Below the pieces are notes generated by a model. That model saw nothing but the letters and a program-made list of their open reading frames with translations. It ran no database searches and was not told the DNA's origin. DNA of 64,000 nucleotides from Bacteroides coprosuis DSM 18011. GTDB lineage: Bacteria > Bacteroidota > Bacteroidia > Bacteroidales > Bacteroidaceae. The position numbers and the translations under genes are program-made. Below are positions 1 through 8,320 of this stretch, piece after piece; positions within the stretch are counted from its first letter, which is position 1, and every line of letters begins with the position of its first letter. Where the stretch lies: positions 2,100,780-2,164,779 of the forward strand of contig CM001167.1 of the NCBI GenBank assembly GCA_000212915.1. Direction: 5' to 3'.

Positions 1-1613
1 ACTCCTTTCCCTTTCACTTTTCCTACATTGCTCATCATCCATCGGAAGAGGTTTCCTGTGGGGGCAGCAATTATCTTATCGGTTGTACGGGTAAGATAGG
101 CATCTGTTTGAATAGAAAACTTATCGAATACTGAATGACGGAAAGGGAGATTATAGGTAAACCCTAGATTCACCTGATTCACATATTCGGGATTCAAAGC
201 CGATGAGCCGACTTGTGTATAGTACAAATCATTAAATGTAGGCATTCTGAATACTCGCTTGGCAAAAGCTCTTACATTGAAATCATGATTCTGAAAAGGT
301 TTATAACCCAAGAACACGGCTGGACTGAATTCCTTTTTATTGGGACCCGCAGCTCCGTTTCTCACGGTTTCGTGCACAAAGGCTCCATTTACACTGACCA
401 TTGCCTTGAACTTACCCAAGTTAAGTGAAGTAGCCAATGCACCCAATAACGTATAGCGTGTAGGGTATGCAAAGGCTGTAGATATTCCCAAGCGAGTAGC
501 ATTGAGCTTATTCCACTGAAAATCTGCCGAGGCAGATACATCCCACCAATCGGTAATATTGTACATATTAATTACAGAGGCATAGATTTCTTGCTGGTAA
601 TAGGTATCGTCAAACTGAGCACTTTCTGTGACTACATCGCCCAATACGTGTGTGGTATCTCGAGCAATATAATTCATCTTATCAAAGGCATATTTACCTT
701 TGAACTGGAAATGGTATTGATCGGAGAAATCTTTGGTGAACTCTCCTTGGGCAAAGAAGTTCTTATCCTTCTGTCTAAAGCCATCATCAAATTTGTTGGC
801 TACTATTGCACCAGGTGCTCCTCGGTTGGAATCGTAATAATAAGCTTTGGCAGACCATCCTCCATCTTCTATTCTTCCAAAGAAGGCAGTTTCTAAACGA
901 TAAGCTTCTACATCACTGTTTGTACGAGTGGCAGTAGTATCGTAGGCCAAAGTACCATCTAAGTTCTTTCGTTTATAACGAAATTTATAACGACCATTTG
1001 TTTTGGTCATCTCCCCACTCGCACTCATAGTAACGGAAGGCGAAATACGCTGTTCTACACGAAAAGAGGGATTTATAAAATCGATAGACATCGCTTTGTA
1101 ACGAAGAATAACATTAGTCTTCTTATCTCCCACAAAGCGTGGACGTTTGGTTTTTAAGTAAACCGTTGAGGCAGCACTAAAGTCTTTGGCCGATTGAAAG
1201 ATATCGCTCTTCTGACCATTATAAAGGGAGAGCTCTTCCATATCATCTAGTGAATATTTCCCTAAATCGATGACTCCATTTTGTGCATTATTTAGCTCTA
1301 TTCCATCATAGAATACCCCCACATGGTGACTACCCATATTACGGACATCTATTGTCTTCAAGCCACCAATACCTCCATAATCTTTTACTTGAATACCCGA
1401 GAAATAACGAAGTGCATCTGCTACACTATGCACGCTGAGTGTTTGAAGTATATCTCCTGATAGCTTTTGAACAGGAATTATCTCTTCGAAAGGTTTTGCC
1501 GTAATCACTACCTCCTGTAAATACTGGAGGCTGTCTAGTTTATTTTGGGCATAATGGGTACAAGGAAAGGCACATAGCATACCTCCCAATAATATTTTTT
1601 TAATATTATTCAT
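1..1613 (-). CDS. btuB: TonB-dependent vitamin B12 (cobalamin) outer-membrane receptor, 3' end beyond window
   Basis: The minus frame is open from an ATG at 1613-1611 to the window edge (537 codons visible; C-terminus missing). It starts with a signal peptide (MNNIKKILLGGMLCAFP). A TonB-box-like EVVITA follows near residue 30, then a plug domain (ALRYFSGIQVKDYGG, VFYDGIELNNAQNG), then many alternating beta-strand segments typical of a 22-strand barrel. There is no N-terminal carboxypeptidase-like domain, unlike SusC proteins. The function follows from the cobalamin riboswitch directly upstream on the same strand: TonB-driven uptake of corrinoids across the outer membrane. Substrate assignment is inferred from the riboswitch and general architecture. 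Confidence 0.88.
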   Translation of the reverse strand, partial: MNNIKKILLGGMLCAFPCTHYAQNKLDSLQYLQEVVITAKPFEEIIPVQKLSGDILQTLSVHSVADALRYFSGIQVKDYGGIGGLKTIDVRNMGSHHVGVFYDGIELNNAQNGVIDLGKYSLDDMEELSLYNGQKSDIFQSAKDFSAASTVYLKTKRPRFVGDKKTNVILRYKAMSIDFINPSFRVEQRISPSVTMSASGEMTKTNGRYKFRYKRKNLDGTLAYDTTATRTNSDVEAYRLETAFFGRIEDGGWSAKAYYYDSNRGAPGAIVANKFDDGFRQKDKNFFAQGEFTKDFSDQYHFQFKGKYAFDKMNYIARDTTHVLGDVVTESAQFDDTYYQQEIYASVINMYNITDWWDVSASADFQWNKLNATRLGISTAFAYPTRYTLLGALATSLNLGKFKAMVSVNGAFVHETVRNGAAGPNKKEFSPAVFLGYKPFQNHDFNVRAFAKRVFRMPTFNDLYYTQVGSSALNPEYVNQVNLGFTYNLPFRHSVFDKFSIQTDAYLTRTTDKIIAAPTGNLFRWMMSNVGKVKGKG

Positions 1614-1760
1614 TCTTCTAGTGTATGTTTGTTTTACAAACTACAGCCAACGGGGATAGAGATTTAAAGATATAATTCAAGTAGAGGATAAAAGTATTTA
1701 CAGCTTACCCCTATCATAAATGTCTTAAAGCTCTAGTCCCAGAAAGCTTTGTAACTTATA

Positions 1761-1942
1761 TTATTGGCAGGTCTTCTGACTTTTTCTCTCTTTAAATAGC
1801 CTTCCCATCGCGTATCAGACAGTGGCTCAAGCGGTATTTAAAGTAATTAATTAAGAATTACAGCAGCGGGTCTGTTCAGGATTTACACCTGATTCCCTTT
1901 TCAATGACGAAATAATAGATTTCTATTTCGCATCACCAATAA
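1761..1942 (-). ncRNA. Cobalamin (AdoCbl) riboswitch upstream of btuB
   Basis: On the minus strand the core pieces of the cobalamin aptamer occur in order: AATCAGGTGTAAATCCTGA, then GACCCGCTGCTGTAA, then the B12-box element GCCACTG, then GGGAAGGC, then GTCAGAAGACCTGCC. The ends pair as a closing stem: TTATTGG (complement of 1936-1942) with CCAATAA (complement of 1761-1767). The btuB start lies about 150 nt downstream. Known biology: cobalamin binding to such leaders represses translation or transcription of btuB. Confidence 0.95.
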
Positions 1943-1947
1943 CGCAG

Positions 1948-1979
1948 CTAAGGTATGAAATTTATAAAGTAAATAACAA
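1948..1979 (-). promoter_or_regulatory. Putative btuB promoter
   Basis: Reading the minus strand, TACCTTAG (1955-1948) resembles the Bacteroidetes -7 box TAnnTTTG with one mismatch. A TTG (1979-1977) lies 21 nt upstream. Transcription would start at about 1941-1942, exactly at the first base of the riboswitch closing stem, which is the main support. Confidence 0.5.
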
Positions 1980-2642
1980 CTATTTACAATTTAATTGAGC
2001 AGAAAAAAATCCTATCAAGTACTCATGCAAAGCCATTGCAAGGCTCTTTTGGGCTACTTATACTCTTCCAAAAAAGATCTTTTGAGAACAAGATTAGTTC
2101 GTTAAAATTACGATCAGGATTCATCTGTCATTTATTCTCGAATCAATACTCAAAATATAACATCAGAAAAAGATTTTATTGAGCAATTAGTCAAAACACA
2201 ATGTAAAGATTTTGATTTCTTTTTTACAACTAACAGATTGTTATTCATATTAATTTAAAAACAGAAATACGTATTTAAATACAAATATGTTGCAAAACAT
2301 GTATTCCTTTAACTTAACGATTTATCTATTACATATTTCAATCAATAACGGCATATAAGCACACTATAGTAGCTAGTATAGAGTTTTATGCGACATAATA
2401 TCACTTATTATAAATAATCAAAAAGCTTTACATATATTCAAGAATTGTATTAAATAGTAAAAAAAGTTTAATTGCTTTGCTCTTTATATTGTAAAATATC
2501 GTAAATTATTTACACTTAATAAATATTTATAGACTTTTGCACGTTTCTTTTTTATTACACACATATACGAAAAGACAAGATGAATAAATCGAGACACTTA
2601 ATCCTTAATCCTTAATTATTAATTAAAAATTACACTCTGCTT
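1956..2642. other. Long AT-rich intergenic region, no gene seen
   Basis: Apart from the btuB promoter at its left edge, this stretch between divergent genes is very AT-rich and holds no ORF with coding character. TATAGACTTTTGC near 2530 loosely resembles a -7 region for the symporter gene, but it does not match TAnnTTTG exactly. Confidence 0.5.
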
Positions 2643-4007
2643 ATGCTAATCTTTATTTCTCAAGAAGAACTGTTGGAGTCGGTTAGACACATCAACAACA
2701 CCTATTTAGGACCCATTCTTATTGTGTTCTTATTGGGTGCAGGCTTGTACTACACTATTCGCTTACATTTTATTCAGCGTCATGTGTTCCGAGCCTTTCG
2801 ATTAACTTTTAAAGGAGCCTTCAAGAGATGTAAAGCTACCAAAGCAGAAGGAATGAGTCAGTTTCAAGCTTTATCTACCGCTGTCGCTGCACAATTGGGT
2901 ACTGGTAATATCATAGGTGTAGCAACTGCAATTGCTGCGGGTGGTCCAGGTGCTGTGTTTTGGCTCTGGGTAAGTGCACTTGTAGGTATGGCAACCAACT
3001 ATGCCGAAGCTGTTTTATCGCAGTTATATAAAACATCCATTGATGGACATGTGGTAGGTGGTCCTGCCTATTATATATTAAAAGGATTGAAGAGTAAATT
3101 CTTAGCTACCTTTTTTGCCATAGTAGCAGTTATCGTATTGGGATTTATGGGCACCATTGTTCAGTCTAATTCTATTTGCTTAACACTGACCAATGTTCTC
3201 CCCGTTAAATCTATTTATATCGGTATTGTTGTGGCTATCATTGTTGGATTCATTCTTATCGGTGGTATCACACGTATTGCTGCTTTTGCTGAAAAAGTAG
3301 TACCTATTATGGCTTGTATCTACATCACGGGCGGACTTATTGTGATTGGTATGAATTACGAACACGTGGTACCCGCTATTGAGTCTATATTTGTAGGGGC
3401 TTTCTCTCCTCAAAGTTTAGGTGGTGGTGTACTGGGTATTACCATTATGAAAGCTATGCGATATGGTATATCTAGAGGTTTATTCTCCAATGAAGCTGGT
3501 ATTGGTACAACTCCACACGCTCATGCCGTAGCCAAAGTAAAGCATCCTTACGAACAAGGTATGATGGCTTTGGTGGGTGTTGGGACCAACTTTATAGTTT
3601 GTACAATCTCTGCTTTAATTGTACTAGTTACAGGAACCCACCTTACCAATACCGGTGCAGATGCTGCCCAAGCCTCTTTTGGGACAGCTTTTGGAGAAGG
3701 TGGATTAATATTTGTTGCAGTAACCCTCTTCTTCTTCTCACTCACAACGATAGTGGGCTGGTATTTCTTTGCCGCTCAAAACCTACGTTATTTAATTGGA
3801 GAAAAATGCATCACACCTTTCCGTATGATGGTAGTTGCAGTTGTTGTGGTAGGTTCTATTCTTCAAGTAGAATTGGTATGGGAGTTAACCGATGCTTTTA
3901 ATGTCTTCTTGGTAGTTCCCAATATTATAGCCTTGCTCCTACTTTCTCCTAAAGTAATAGAGCAAACTAGAAAGCTAGCAAAGGCTATTAAAGATAAACA
4001 AATGTAG
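2643..4007 (+). CDS. Alanine/glycine:cation symporter (AGCS family)
   Basis: 454 aa inner-membrane protein with about ten hydrophobic segments. The family signatures are visible: FQALSTAVAAQLGTGNI near residue 78, GGPGAVFWLW near 102, GGPAYYI near 137, and FSNEAGIGTTPHAHA near 282. These are the conserved substrate and sodium-site regions of AlsT/DagA-type transporters, which import alanine or glycine with sodium. The gene stands alone, divergent from btuB, and is followed by a hairpin terminator. The exact amino acid transported cannot be read from the sequence. Confidence 0.92.
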   Translation: MLIFISQEELLESVRHINNTYLGPILIVFLLGAGLYYTIRLHFIQRHVFRAFRLTFKGAFKRCKATKAEGMSQFQALSTAVAAQLGTGNIIGVATAIAAGGPGAVFWLWVSALVGMATNYAEAVLSQLYKTSIDGHVVGGPAYYILKGLKSKFLATFFAIVAVIVLGFMGTIVQSNSICLTLTNVLPVKSIYIGIVVAIIVGFILIGGITRIAAFAEKVVPIMACIYITGGLIVIGMNYEHVVPAIESIFVGAFSPQSLGGGVLGITIMKAMRYGISRGLFSNEAGIGTTPHAHAVAKVKHPYEQGMMALVGVGTNFIVCTISALIVLVTGTHLTNTGADAAQASFGTAFGEGGLIFVAVTLFFFSLTTIVGWYFFAAQNLRYLIGEKCITPFRMMVVAVVVVGSILQVELVWELTDAFNVFLVVPNIIALLLLSPKVIEQTRKLAKAIKDKQM

Positions 4008-4099
4008 TAGAGTTCTTTCTCATTGGAGGTTTGATACTTCAATTACCCGAAAGAACATTACACAGAAATATCGTTTCTTTACAGCCTATTTTAAAGCCT

Positions 4100-4138
4100 A
4101 AAAAGTCCTATCGAACATCTGCGAGATAGGACTTTTTT
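4100..4138 (+). terminator. Rho-independent terminator of the symporter gene
   Basis: AAAAAGTCCTATC (4100-4112) pairs with GATAGGACTTTTTT (4125-4138) around a 12-nt loop and ends in six T. The A-tract on the other side could also let it act on the minus strand. Confidence 0.88.
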
Positions 4139-4221
4139 AAATAAATTCAACTGCATACTTATAAGATGGTAAAATGTATATCTATTCAGTATTTTTAGGT
4201 CTAAAGACATCCTTTCATCTT

Positions 4222-4309
4222 GACACCGACATGAGAATGACATGACACCGACATGATGAGATTTTGACACCGATAAAACCTGTTTTTGACTAAGACTTTA
4301 AAAATCGAT
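4222..4309 (+). repeat. 22-bp tandem repeat element, copy A (four units)
   Basis: Units start at 4222, 4244, 4266 and 4288, exactly 22 bp apart. Units 1 and 2 begin GACACCGACATGA, unit 3 GACACCGATA, and unit 4 is degenerate (GACTAAGA). Units are preceded by T-rich or CAT trinucleotide ends. A 21-bp block (4175-4195, containing ATCTATTCAGTATTTT) about 27 bp upstream recurs at the same distance from copy D. Same family as the elements at 12928, 40151, 50856 (minus strand) and 62607. Confidence 0.9.
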
Positions 4310-4498
4310 TATTCGGGATGTATATCTATCCGTTTTATAGGTAGGATACTATTTTACACAATAACACAAAATGAAGCCTTTTATGCCCTCCATTATCTCT
4401 ATTTTATCATACATTTACAGATGATAGAACGAACTTCATTCTACCTAGTCTGTTCAACAAAAACCGTTGTCAAGCTGTTAATAGATTAAACTTATTCA

Positions 4499-5791
4499 AT
4501 GAAAAAATATGCACTCTTAATAATAGGTCTATGGGTTTCTCTGATTGGCTTTGCAGGTAATCAGCCTATAGACCCTGTGATCAAAAAATTGAACCATCTA
4601 CTACAAGAAGAGTCTTTTCTTGAACTGAGATCGGAATTACAAAAACTACCTAGAAGTTTTAGCCATAATACCTTTCTTTATTATGACGCTTACTGCTATA
4701 GTGCATTTGGACAGTACAATCAATCTATCGTTGCCATCAACCAATTACTCAATCAGTATAGAAATAAATTAAGCAATCAGGAGGTGGTTCATCTATTAGA
4801 ACAACAAGGGTTGAATTACAATAATACCTTCCAGTATCATCTGGCGGCTCAAGTATATAGTACCCTCTTGGAAGATTTTTCTCACCTCCTCACAAAAAGC
4901 AAGAGTAATGATTATAACACGCTCTTTAAAATCAACTATACCCTAGCAAAAGCTCTAGTGGGGAAACAAAAGCTTCATATAACAAAAGATACGACTATAC
5001 CCATCTACAACAACATATTTAATCATTTGATGATTCCCGTATCTAGCAAAGGCGTGCATGATCACTTTATCTTTGATACTGGAGCACAAACTTCTACCAT
5101 CAGTCATTCTGAGGCAAAACGTTTGGGGTTTAAAATTTACGAAACAGATATTAATGTATCTACAGCCACTCACATCCAGATAAAAACCAAAATTGGTGTT
5201 GCAGATAGTTTGTATGTAGGTGAGCTACTCTTTGAGAATGTTGTTTTCTTGATTGCAGAAGATAACGATCTTTTCTTCCCTGAACTTGATTATCAGATTT
5301 CGGGTATCATCGGCTATCCTTTAATTAAACAGATGCAAGAAATTAAAATAGACCTAACTCACAATGCTCTCCATATTCCCCTAAAGCCATCGAGTAGAAA
5401 GTACTCCAATCTCTACCTTAAAGGACAAACCCCTGTAGTTATAGTTGAAACGCCGCAAGATACTCTTAAAATGGCACTCGATACTGGAGCAAAAAGTTCA
5501 GAGCTATCGGTTAATTATTTTAATCGTCATAAGGAGGAGATTGTAGCTAAATCTCAACTCGAAACTGTGGGCAGAGGTGGTGCGGGTGGAACGATCCATG
5601 AAGAGGTATATGTCTATCCTCATTTTCAATATAAAATAGGATCGAAGGAGAACTACTTGCCTCAAATTTCTGTCAACCAAAATGAATATCAATTTTTAAA
5701 AGGATTAGATGGAAACTTGGGTCAGGATGTCTTTACTCAGTACAACCTAGCCATCATCAATTTCAAGAGCATGTTTATTGATTTTGAGTAA
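4499..5791 (+). CDS. Secreted helical-repeat protein with two retropepsin-like aspartic protease domains
   Basis: 430 aa. A signal peptide (residues 1-19, ending FAG) is followed by an alpha-helical TPR-like region (about 25-155). Then come two aspartic-protease-type units, each with a DTG triad: FIFDTGAQTSTIS near residue 193 and MALDTGAKSSELS near 327. Two DTG units in one chain can form a pseudo-dimeric active site like the clan AA aspartyl_protease_2 families. Likely periplasmic; the substrate is unknown. The gene stands alone. Confidence 0.75.
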   Translation: MKKYALLIIGLWVSLIGFAGNQPIDPVIKKLNHLLQEESFLELRSELQKLPRSFSHNTFLYYDAYCYSAFGQYNQSIVAINQLLNQYRNKLSNQEVVHLLEQQGLNYNNTFQYHLAAQVYSTLLEDFSHLLTKSKSNDYNTLFKINYTLAKALVGKQKLHITKDTTIPIYNNIFNHLMIPVSSKGVHDHFIFDTGAQTSTISHSEAKRLGFKIYETDINVSTATHIQIKTKIGVADSLYVGELLFENVVFLIAEDNDLFFPELDYQISGIIGYPLIKQMQEIKIDLTHNALHIPLKPSSRKYSNLYLKGQTPVVIVETPQDTLKMALDTGAKSSELSVNYFNRHKEEIVAKSQLETVGRGGAGGTIHEEVYVYPHFQYKIGSKENYLPQISVNQNEYQFLKGLDGNLGQDVFTQYNLAIINFKSMFIDFE

Positions 5792-5846
5792 GAACAATGA
5801 GCAGGAATAGAAAATCTCTCAACACAGATAAGAGAAATTAGGTAAC

Positions 5847-5923
5847 AAAAAAAGGAGCAACCCTAAAGCTGCTCCTTCAAACCTTACAAAACTAATACAT
5901 ATATGAAAATCTCTCAAATCTCT
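5847..5923 (-). ncRNA. Putative small RNA or orphan leader ending in a GGAGCA hairpin terminator
   Basis: On the minus strand there is a perfect -7 box TATATTTG (5936-5929) with TTG 18 nt upstream (5957-5955). About 75 nt of non-coding sequence follow, containing GTATTAGTTTTGTAAGGTTT. A hairpin AAGGAGCA/TGCTCCTT (5877-5870 with 5859-5852) then ends in seven T (complement of 5853-5847). No ORF lies inside. The next minus-strand gene is far away, so this looks like a self-contained transcript. A similarly built module lies at 39981-40056. Confidence 0.55.
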
Positions 5924-5928
5924 ATATG

Positions 5929-5957
5929 CAAATATAGGGATTGACATAAACATACAA
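5929..5957 (-). promoter_or_regulatory. Promoter of the putative sRNA
   Basis: CAAATATA on the plus strand (5929-5936) is TATATTTG on the minus strand, an exact TAnnTTTG match. TTG at -33 lies 18 nt upstream. The remaining intergenic sequence from 5958 to 6233 shows nothing else recognisable. Confidence 0.55.
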
Positions 5958-6266
5958 CTATCCAGCTTTTATTATTTGACAGAATACCCCTAAAAAAGAT
6001 CCATTTTGCCCCTGCTAGTAATATCCTTGTAATACGATAGCATTCAAACACTTACACAGCTTCTTTCCCTGAATTAAAAGTGCTCTAATGAAAGCAAGTC
6101 TCACCTACGAATAATTTTGGAACAAAGGCCAGACATTCAATCATTAAAAGCCTCATTATTAACATATAACGCCCAAAATAAGCAAACAAATCCTTTCTTT
6201 TCATCTTTATAATGGTTACCTTGAGGTATAAAGGTGAACACAAAACATTTAACTATAAAACAAAAC

Positions 6267-7037
6267 ATGTGGATTTTAGAACCGACAAAAGATTTATATC
6301 AAAAAGAATCGGGGATAGATAAACTGAATTTCTTATTTAAACAAGATAAGTTTTACATTATGGATAATCACTTGGCTGCTGGCTGGTGCTGGCTACAAGA
6401 GTTGAACCCCGATGAAAGCTATAATCTATTCCATATCGACCAACATATGGATTTGTGGAATGAAACGCCTAAGGAGGCATACCAACACATTCAAAGTATA
6501 AATCCACTGAGCATTCATGATTTTACAAACTTAGAGTATAGAGATGCAACAAGTAACCTGCCGATAAAAGTGTTCAATTACGCCAACTACATCTTACTTC
6601 TCAATAACCTCTACCCCAATTGGTTTAAGAAGTGCTTCTTTGCTTGCAATGCCTATTGCCAAAATAAAAACGACTTCAACATCTATTACAACCCCTACGG
6701 CTATGAGTTACCTACTCATATTGCCAATTGGATAGATGAAACAGATCGTGCCGAGGAAGAGAAGGATACAAACCAATGGCTTATCAATCTAGACATTGAC
6801 TACTTCTTTGCTGATAACAAGTTCCAATTATACACCGATGAATCTATTAGGGTGCTATGCGACAATATCTTGAAGTGTATGGATAAAATCAAGCTGGTAA
6901 CTATTGCACTAAGTCCTGAATGCTGTGGAGGCTGGGAGAAGGCAATACGAATTACAAACATCATAGCAGAGAAATTCAAGCTAAATTTCGACTTGGAGAA
7001 GGAGATTTACTGCTTGGAAGAAGTTGAACCCCTGTAG
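6267..7037 (+). CDS. UPF0489-type arginase-like metallohydrolase
   Basis: 256 aa from the ATG at 6267; an in-frame GTG at 6234 would add 11 residues. The sequence resembles UPF0489 proteins, relatives of arginase. It has DNH near residue 33, the metal-binding DxHxD signature HIDQHMDLW (D58, H60, D62), a second acidic motif NLDIDYF (D176, D178) and a C-terminal ALSPECCGG. These are the positions where arginases hold two manganese ions. Some members of this family (OspR type) convert arginine to ornithine in peptides; whether this one acts on a peptide is inference. No precursor peptide or RiPP enzyme is adjacent. Confidence 0.7.
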   Translation: MWILEPTKDLYQKESGIDKLNFLFKQDKFYIMDNHLAAGWCWLQELNPDESYNLFHIDQHMDLWNETPKEAYQHIQSINPLSIHDFTNLEYRDATSNLPIKVFNYANYILLLNNLYPNWFKKCFFACNAYCQNKNDFNIYYNPYGYELPTHIANWIDETDRAEEEKDTNQWLINLDIDYFFADNKFQLYTDESIRVLCDNILKCMDKIKLVTIALSPECCGGWEKAIRITNIIAEKFKLNFDLEKEIYCLEEVEPL

Positions 7038-7383
7038 CCAACTTACACCCTCGCCCCACCCTATCTGTATCATTTAACTATTCTGAGACGGAAGACTGTA
7101 TTTCTACGTACTGTCTTTATATACCAGACTTATTCTACTGACCTACTTCGTAAAAGTATGTAAATAAACCCCTCTTTTGAGAGGGTAAAACTTTAGTTAC
7201 TATAACAAATGTCAATAGTGACTAAACTATTCTGATCCAACCAAACAAGCTCACCTTTAATTGCGTTATTTGTACATAATTTATTTAATACTATTGTGTT
7301 GAGTCCCCAAGAATCAAATAGTCTGTATCCCCAATGAATAGTATATGGGTAAAAATGACAAGAACTATTAAATATTAGAAAAA
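7038..7383. other. Intergenic region with one GC-rich hairpin
   Basis: No gene seen. CCCTCT/AGAGGG with a TTTG loop (7171-7186) forms a short hairpin without a T-tract. It may end the upstream transcript weakly. Confidence 0.4.
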
Positions 7384-7665
7384 ATGAAGAATTTTCAATT
7401 TACAAACAATGAGGATTTTAATCGATTTGAATTAAAAATCAACGACACAACAGCAATAGTGGAGTACATATTAACACCTCAAGGTGTGGTATTTATGACA
7501 CATACCGAAATTCCTAACTCTTTAGAGAGTGATGAAGTAATCCCTGTTCTAATGGAGGAATCTCTACAAGAAATAAAGCGCAAAGAACATGTTGTTTTTC
7601 CAATGTGTCCTGTTGCACAAGAGTATATAAAAGCACATCCCGAGTGGAATACGCTAGTAGAATAA
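7384..7665 (+). CDS. Small GNAT-like N-acetyltransferase (YjdJ/Acetyltransf_CG type)
   Basis: 93 aa. The layout matches the short single-domain GNAT family represented by YjdJ: N-terminal strands, TPQGVVFMTHTEIP, a central helix, and the characteristic C-terminal VVFPMCPVAQEYIKAHPEW. That last segment corresponds to the family's conserved P-x-C-x-(Y/F)-(V/A)-x-x-(Y/F)-I-x-x-H-P motif, whose cysteine lies near the acetyl-CoA site. Likely a cytosolic acetyltransferase of unknown substrate. It precedes a 31-codon membrane-peptide ORF by 46 bp, possibly on one transcript. Confidence 0.75.
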   Translation: MKNFQFTNNEDFNRFELKINDTTAIVEYILTPQGVVFMTHTEIPNSLESDEVIPVLMEESLQEIKRKEHVVFPMCPVAQEYIKAHPEWNTLVE

Positions 7666-7711
7666 TGGATTTCTACCAGCAAGCTAAATTTTAACTTAAC
7701 AAATAATAACT

Positions 7712-7807
7712 ATGCAATTATTAATTTTATCTCTCATCGCAGTAGCTAGTACAGTACTTCTTACCAGAAGCAAAATGCAAAAAGCAACTGTTAGAATTAG
7801 AAAATAA
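7712..7807 (+). CDS. Predicted 31-aa single-span membrane peptide
   Basis: ATG at 7712 to TAA at 7807. The peptide starts MQLLILSLIAVASTVLLTR, one hydrophobic helix, followed by a basic tail ending KATVRIRK, the usual inside-positive layout. It sits between a real gene and a strong terminator, and its start follows an A/T-rich AACAAATAATAACT leader like those of other genes here. Too short for homology; a real small protein is plausible but unproven. Confidence 0.5.
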   Translation: MQLLILSLIAVASTVLLTRSKMQKATVRIRK

Positions 7808-7900
7808 GCCTATGTATAGGCATTGCTAACTACATAGATTTTAAAATACGTTTTATAATTAGTTTGAACTATATTCATATTACAAGTTTTTATTTATCTA

Positions 7901-7930
7901 CAAAAGAGCGTTTTATACGCTCTTTTTTTA
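7901..7930 (+). terminator. Rho-independent terminator
   Basis: AAAAGAGCG (7902-7910) pairs with CGCTCTTTT around an 8-nt A/T loop and runs into a T-tract. It closes the GNAT / small-peptide transcript. Confidence 0.88.
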
Positions 7931-8320
7931 TGCCCAACCCCTATCTTAATCCCCATATACCAAGTTTCTTTTTGTCAATGAACCCATCTGATTCATAGTT
8001 GATAGGGGGATTTTATATCAAGTTACGAACTGTAAGCAAAACACCCTTTTTAGCTTATAGAATGTAGTCAGTAGGCTTTTATGAGAGAACACAGCTCTTA
8101 CATAGATTGTATATTTTCTGGATTAACATTGTTTATTCTTTTTACAAACTCTTAAATACTATCTATAAACTATTGATATTCAATGCAAAACAAATAGCAG
8201 AAAGAGCTATAATATCTAAATGACACTATTTTAACGCAAATGACTTCAAAATATCAATCAAAATACGTATTTTTGTATTTAATTGTTAGACTATAAAATT
8301 CAGATTAAATATAAAAGTGT
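7931..8320 (+). promoter_or_regulatory. Intergenic region with a putative promoter of the nitronate monooxygenase gene
   Basis: TATTTTTG at 8268-8275 matches TAnnTTTG exactly, 45 bp before the downstream ATG; no clear -33 TTTG is seen. An imperfect distant inverted repeat CCCCTATC (7938-7945) / GATAGGGG (8001-8008) is also present. No gene is visible. Confidence 0.45.

Noticed and set aside
213-896. Plus-strand ORFs of 71 and 101 codons at the left end
   Set aside because: They lie antisense to the continuous btuB frame and are shadows of it.
4222-4309. 22-bp arrays considered as a CRISPR array
   Set aside because: Repeat period is 22 bp with no spacers of normal length, only four units per locus, drifted units, and no cas genes anywhere in the window.
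4286-4489. 67-codon ORF upstream of the aspartic protease gene
   Set aside because: It starts inside the repeat element, has no protein-like pattern and no leader; probably chance.
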